Positions 3,624-6,660 of a DNA stretch of 6,660 bases are shown piece by piece (the first letter of the stretch is position 1; each line of letters starts with the position of its first letter). Position numbers and translations under genes: made by a program. The notes below the pieces were generated by a model. The model did not search any database and had not been told where the DNA came from. It saw only the letters and a program-made list of their open reading frames with translations. This DNA comes from Clostridiaceae bacterium (GTDB taxonomy: Bacteria > Bacillota > Clostridia > DSM-8532), in assembly GCA_025361665.1 (NCBI GenBank), contig JANYKF010000510.1, positions 1-6,660 on the forward strand, read 5' to 3'.

Positions 3624-4859
3624 ATGCAGCAGAAGAAGAGCAACAGGGCATACCACGGGACATCGGCCCATTTCCGGACAACGACGCAGCGCAGACGAAA
3701 AACAGCCCGCAGAATCCTTTCCATCGTGCTTCTTGCAGCAGTTGTCCTGCTGGTGCTCCTGCTGACCCGGATCATCCGGCCAGCCGACTGGTTCCGCCCC
3801 TCGCCGGCCTCTTCGTCCGGAATCAGTCCTCCGGACACGCAGGGACCAGGCGCAACGGCATCGGGCACAGCAAGCCTGTCTCCGACGGCCGTGGCGCTCC
3901 CAACCCCTTCGTCCGCAGTTTCAACATCACCGCCGGCATCCGACCCTTCCGGGAATGCTTCCCCTTCACCTACGGTGCCGGCGACCACGGAGAAAAGCCC
4001 GGATGCAGCCGCGGCCGCAACGCAGGCGCCTTCTGGAACACCGTCCCCGGGCACATCCCAGCGCACGCCCGGACATGAAAACATGCCGGTCTTCGGAAGC
4101 GTCGCATCGAAAGGCAACTTGGGTGATCTCGAAAAGAAAGTGCGGACCCTGGTTGGCACCTTTCCGGGAACCTATGGCGTAACGTTTGTGAATCTGTCAA
4201 CAGGAGAGCGGTTCGGTGTGAATGACACGCAGGAATACATCGCCGCGAGCACCTCCAAGTTCCCGATGAACGTCCTGCTCTGGAAACGCATCGCTGCAGG
4301 GGAAATCGACCCGGAGTCCACCCTCGTCTATCTGAAGGAAGACTTCGAGTCCGGCACGGGCATCATCCAGAATCAGCCTTTCGGAACCGAATACAGCGTG
4401 CGCACCACCTCCCGCTATTCCGTCATCCACAGCGACAACTGCGGCATCAACATGATCATCCGGCTGCTCAGCATTGAAGACATCCGCCAATATCTGCGTG
4501 AACTCGGCGGTGTGGTGGAATATGGAAAAACACATCGATCCTGCCCTGCGGACATGGCGAACGTAGCCGTCGACCTGTACAGGTTTTATGAAGAAAATCC
4601 TGCCGTGGCAGGTGAACTGATTGATTTTCTGGAACACACGGACTGGAACGATCGCATCAACGGGTTGCTGCCCAAGGACGTGCGCGTCGCCCACAAAATC
4701 GGCAACCAGACCCGCACGGCCAATGATGTGGGCATCGTCTTCGCCCATCAGCCCTATGTCCTCTCCATCATGACGGACAAAGTCGATTTCGATGCGGCCT
4801 GCCGCAACATCGCGAAATTATCCAAAATGATCTACGAACACCTGGAGGCGCAGCCATGA
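3624..4859 (+). CDS. Membrane-anchored serine hydrolase, class A beta-lactamase fold, lacking the omega-loop Glu
   Basis: A 411-residue protein. A basic N-terminus (residues 1-30) precedes one membrane segment (about 31-48, ILSIVLLAAVVLLVLLL). A Ser/Thr/Pro/Ala-rich linker follows (about 55-155), then an extracellular penicilloyl-serine-transferase domain (about 165-411). Active-site motifs are clear: STSK with nucleophile Ser209 and Lys212, SDN at 270-272, and KIG at 358-360 in place of KTG. Between SDN and KIG there are about 88 residues rather than roughly 104, and no ExxLN is seen (the region reads GGVVEYGKTHRSCPADMA). The omega loop with the deacylating Glu166 therefore seems to be missing. 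A D,D-peptidase, peptidoglycan-related or other hydrolase role is more likely than strong beta-lactam resistance. The open frame extends up to 3360 through the hairpins, but 3624 is preferred: GGAGG lies 13 bases upstream, and a perfect -10 box covers the earlier ATG. Confidence 0.88.
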   Translation: MQQKKSNRAYHGTSAHFRTTTQRRRKTARRILSIVLLAAVVLLVLLLTRIIRPADWFRPSPASSSGISPPDTQGPGATASGTASLSPTAVALPTPSSAVSTSPPASDPSGNASPSPTVPATTEKSPDAAAAATQAPSGTPSPGTSQRTPGHENMPVFGSVASKGNLGDLEKKVRTLVGTFPGTYGVTFVNLSTGERFGVNDTQEYIAASTSKFPMNVLLWKRIAAGEIDPESTLVYLKEDFESGTGIIQNQPFGTEYSVRTTSRYSVIHSDNCGINMIIRLLSIEDIRQYLRELGGVVEYGKTHRSCPADMANVAVDLYRFYEENPAVAGELIDFLEHTDWNDRINGLLPKDVRVAHKIGNQTRTANDVGIVFAHQPYVLSIMTDKVDFDAACRNIAKLSKMIYEHLEAQP

Positions 4860-6660
4860 CAAACCAAAACAGAAACCGGATAGGCAATGGAAGAAACAAG
4901 ATCCTCTTCCTTCTGCTTCCCATCCTGATTGTCATCCTTTCCCTGCTGGTGGCCCAAAAAGCCGGTCTGATGGACATCCCCATCCTCACGGCCCTTTCAC
5001 CGGGCCGAACGCCGTCTTCTCCCACGGAATTCGCCGCCAATACCGCTTCCATGGGAACGGCTTCACCTGTTTCAACCTCGGCTCCATCTCCGGCCGAATC
5101 GGAATCCATGCCGGAACCCACGCCGAAACCCACACTCGAACCTGCGCACGAACCCACGCCGGAGCCCACATCCGAACCTACGCACGAACCAACCCCGACA
5201 CCGGAACCCACGCCGTCCCCGGCCATCATCAATCCCGCGGAACTGGCATTGGACTGGAAACCTTCCCCCCTGTTCACTTCAAAAGCAAAAACAGGCACCG
5301 CAACATGGCAATCCATTTTCAAAGGCGGCGGCAAGCTGACCTGGTCCGTCCTGCAGGGTGGAAAAGGCATCCCCGATTACAAGGGAAGCGATTTGGTGGC
5401 ATTCGGGGAAGCTTCCACGTACACGGAGGTCGAAGGGGTTCTGGCCTTCCGGGGCAATCACGCCCGTACGGGTCCATCCTGGGGAACCCGTTCCGTCAAG
5501 GACAAGAAACTGGAAATCGTCTGGACCCATGAAATCGGCGCCATCAGCGGAGAAGGCAGTTATTGGCCGGGAACCGGCTGGACGGGGCAGCCGCTGCTTG
5601 TCCATTGGCCGGAGGCCACGCGGAAGGTGATGAACCTGCTGCCTGAGGCCAAGTCGAAGGATTTGGTCGAAGTGGTATATCCCACCCTGGACGGCAATAT
5701 CTACTTTCTGGACCTGGATACCGGAAAACCTACGCGCGCCAGGATTCCGGTCGTGTTTTCCTTCAAGGGGACCGGCGCCATCGACCCGCGCGGGTGGCCC
5801 ATCCTCTATGCCGGTCAGGGACTCAATGACAACGCGGGCAAGACGGGTCCGTTCAAATACCGCATCTTCAGCCTGATTGACCAGAAGGAGATCTACTCCC
5901 TCCCCGGGAGTGATCCGGAAGCCTACCGGACCTGGGGCGCTTTCGATTCCTCCGGGCTGGTGAACCGCCAGACCGATACCCTGATCGAATGCGGGGAAAA
6001 CGGCTTGATTAACCGTGTGAAGCTTAATACGGCCTTCGACGCGGAGAAGGGCACACTCACCATGAACCCGGTCGTGACGAAATACCGGTACCGCAGCAGC
6101 TTTGCCGCAGATCTGGGCACGGAGAACAGTCCCGCCGCCTATCGGAATCTCCTGTATTTCGCGGACAATGGCGGTACGCTGCAGTGCGTCGACATCAACA
6201 CGTTCGAGCCGGTCTGGATTGCGAACCTGGGAGACGATACCGACGTCACCACGACGGTCAGCGAGGAGCCGGAAGGCGTATTCGTCTACACGGCCAATGA
6301 AATCGACAAACGCCTGAAGGCCAGGGGATCCGGCTCGGCCCCCTGCAATCTCCGCAAGTTCAACGCGCTGACTGGGGAACTGGTCTGGGACGTCGGCATT
6401 TCCTGCATCTACCAGGATTACATCAATGGCGGCTCGCTTGCCACTCCCCTGATTGGAAAGGACGATATCGCAGATCTGGTGATCTTCAATGTGGCCCTCA
6501 CGAAAAATGCCAACTCCGGCCTTTTGATCGCACTGGACAAGAAAACCGGAGCCACGGTCTGGAAACGGGAAATGGACTCATACAGCTGGAGTTCCCCGGT
6601 GGACATCAAGTCGGATGACGGCAAGACCTATGGCATCGTCTGCGACTTCGGCGGCCACAT
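4856..6660 (+). CDS. Membrane-anchored PQQ/BamB-like beta-propeller protein (C-terminus beyond window)
   Basis: 601 codons are present and the frame is open to the right edge. A short basic N-terminus precedes one membrane segment (about residues 15-33). A Pro/Glu/Thr linker follows, with PEPT-type repeats at 86-122, and then a large extracellular domain from about 145. Repeated blade motifs of the PQQ-like propeller type are visible: GNIYFLDLDTGK (280-291), GGTLQCVDINTFEPVW (439-454), LRKFNALTGELVWDV (499-513) and LLIALDKKTGATVWK (556-570). FRGNHARTGPSWG near 198-210 resembles the entry to such propellers. The Trp-rich SYWPGTGWTGQP (235-246) is distinctive. No evidence of PQQ binding or catalysis is visible; such folds often serve as binding scaffolds. 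The ATG overlaps the stop of the hydrolase gene (ATGA), with GGAGG 7 bases upstream, so the two are translationally coupled. The biological role is unknown. Confidence 0.88.
   Translation, partial: MTNQNRNRIGNGRNKILFLLLPILIVILSLLVAQKAGLMDIPILTALSPGRTPSSPTEFAANTASMGTASPVSTSAPSPAESESMPEPTPKPTLEPAHEPTPEPTSEPTHEPTPTPEPTPSPAIINPAELALDWKPSPLFTSKAKTGTATWQSIFKGGGKLTWSVLQGGKGIPDYKGSDLVAFGEASTYTEVEGVLAFRGNHARTGPSWGTRSVKDKKLEIVWTHEIGAISGEGSYWPGTGWTGQPLLVHWPEATRKVMNLLPEAKSKDLVEVVYPTLDGNIYFLDLDTGKPTRARIPVVFSFKGTGAIDPRGWPILYAGQGLNDNAGKTGPFKYRIFSLIDQKEIYSLPGSDPEAYRTWGAFDSSGLVNRQTDTLIECGENGLINRVKLNTAFDAEKGTLTMNPVVTKYRYRSSFAADLGTENSPAAYRNLLYFADNGGTLQCVDINTFEPVWIANLGDDTDVTTTVSEEPEGVFVYTANEIDKRLKARGSGSAPCNLRKFNALTGELVWDVGISCIYQDYINGGSLATPLIGKDDIADLVIFNVALTKNANSGLLIALDKKTGATVWKREMDSYSWSSPVDIKSDDGKTYGIVCDFGGH
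5111..5221 (+). repeat. Degenerate tandem repeat encoding the Pro-Glu-Pro-Thr linker
   Basis: Units close to CCGGAACCCACG recur with variation, encoding PEPT, KPTLEPAHEPT, PEPTSEPTHEPT and PTPEPTPSP (residues 86-122). The linker probably spans the cell wall between the membrane anchor and the propeller. Such 12-base arrays can change length by slippage, so the linker may vary among strains. Confidence 0.75.

Noticed and set aside
3422..4159. 245-residue minus-strand open frame
   Set aside because: It lies opposite the linker and N-terminus of the hydrolase, has no ribosome binding site or recognisable domain, and is explained by GC-rich codon usage.
4768..5370. 200-residue minus-strand frame with Gly-Val-Gly-Ser repeats
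   Set aside because: The repeats are simply the antisense reading of the PEPT-coding array in the propeller gene.

Overview
The window looks like chromosomal DNA from a GC-rich anaerobic Firmicute, most likely a Clostridia-type bacterium. Three things suggest this: the gene order rplU-prp-rpmA-obgE-yhbY, an L27 precursor with the cleavable N-terminal extension known from Firmicutes, and strong GGAGG-type ribosome binding sites. A membrane-anchored PQQ-type propeller protein with a Pro-Glu-Thr linker would also fit gut Clostridia (for example Christensenellales-like lineages), but that placement is a weak inference.

Left block, minus strand (1-3135). Read in the direction of transcription the order is rplU (L21), prp (the protease that trims L27), rpmA (L27), a 286-base gap holding two terminator-like hairpins, obgE (ribosome-assembly GTPase), yhbY (RNA-binding ribosome-assembly factor) and the start of aroQ (type II 3-dehydroquinate dehydratase), which runs off the left edge. 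A good sigma-A-type promoter and a leader of about 98 bases with two hairpins precede rplU. The block is a ribosomal 50S protein, maturation and assembly cluster with a shikimate-pathway gene appended.

Divergent intergenic region (3136-3623). Two promoters face away from each other. Between them lies the most unusual part of the window, 3323-3528. An 18-bp perfect terminal inverted repeat encloses six different, nearly perfect hairpins that abut with no spacer bases between most of them. About 80 percent of the 206 bases can be paired. Two of the hairpins share a 9-base segment and so compete for pairing. I do not recognise the element. It could be a non-autonomous mobile element (MITE-like), a structured RNA, or a bidirectional terminator/insulator.

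Right block, plus strand (3624-6660). Two overlapping genes (ATGA junction) encode proteins of matching design: an N-terminal membrane anchor, a Ser/Thr/Pro- or Pro-Glu-Thr-rich linker, and an extracellular domain. The first is a class A beta-lactamase-fold serine hydrolase that appears to lack the omega-loop Glu of true beta-lactamases. The second is a PQQ/BamB-like beta-propeller protein cut by the right edge. Together they look like a two-gene cell-surface unit, perhaps linked to the cell wall; the substrate is unknown.
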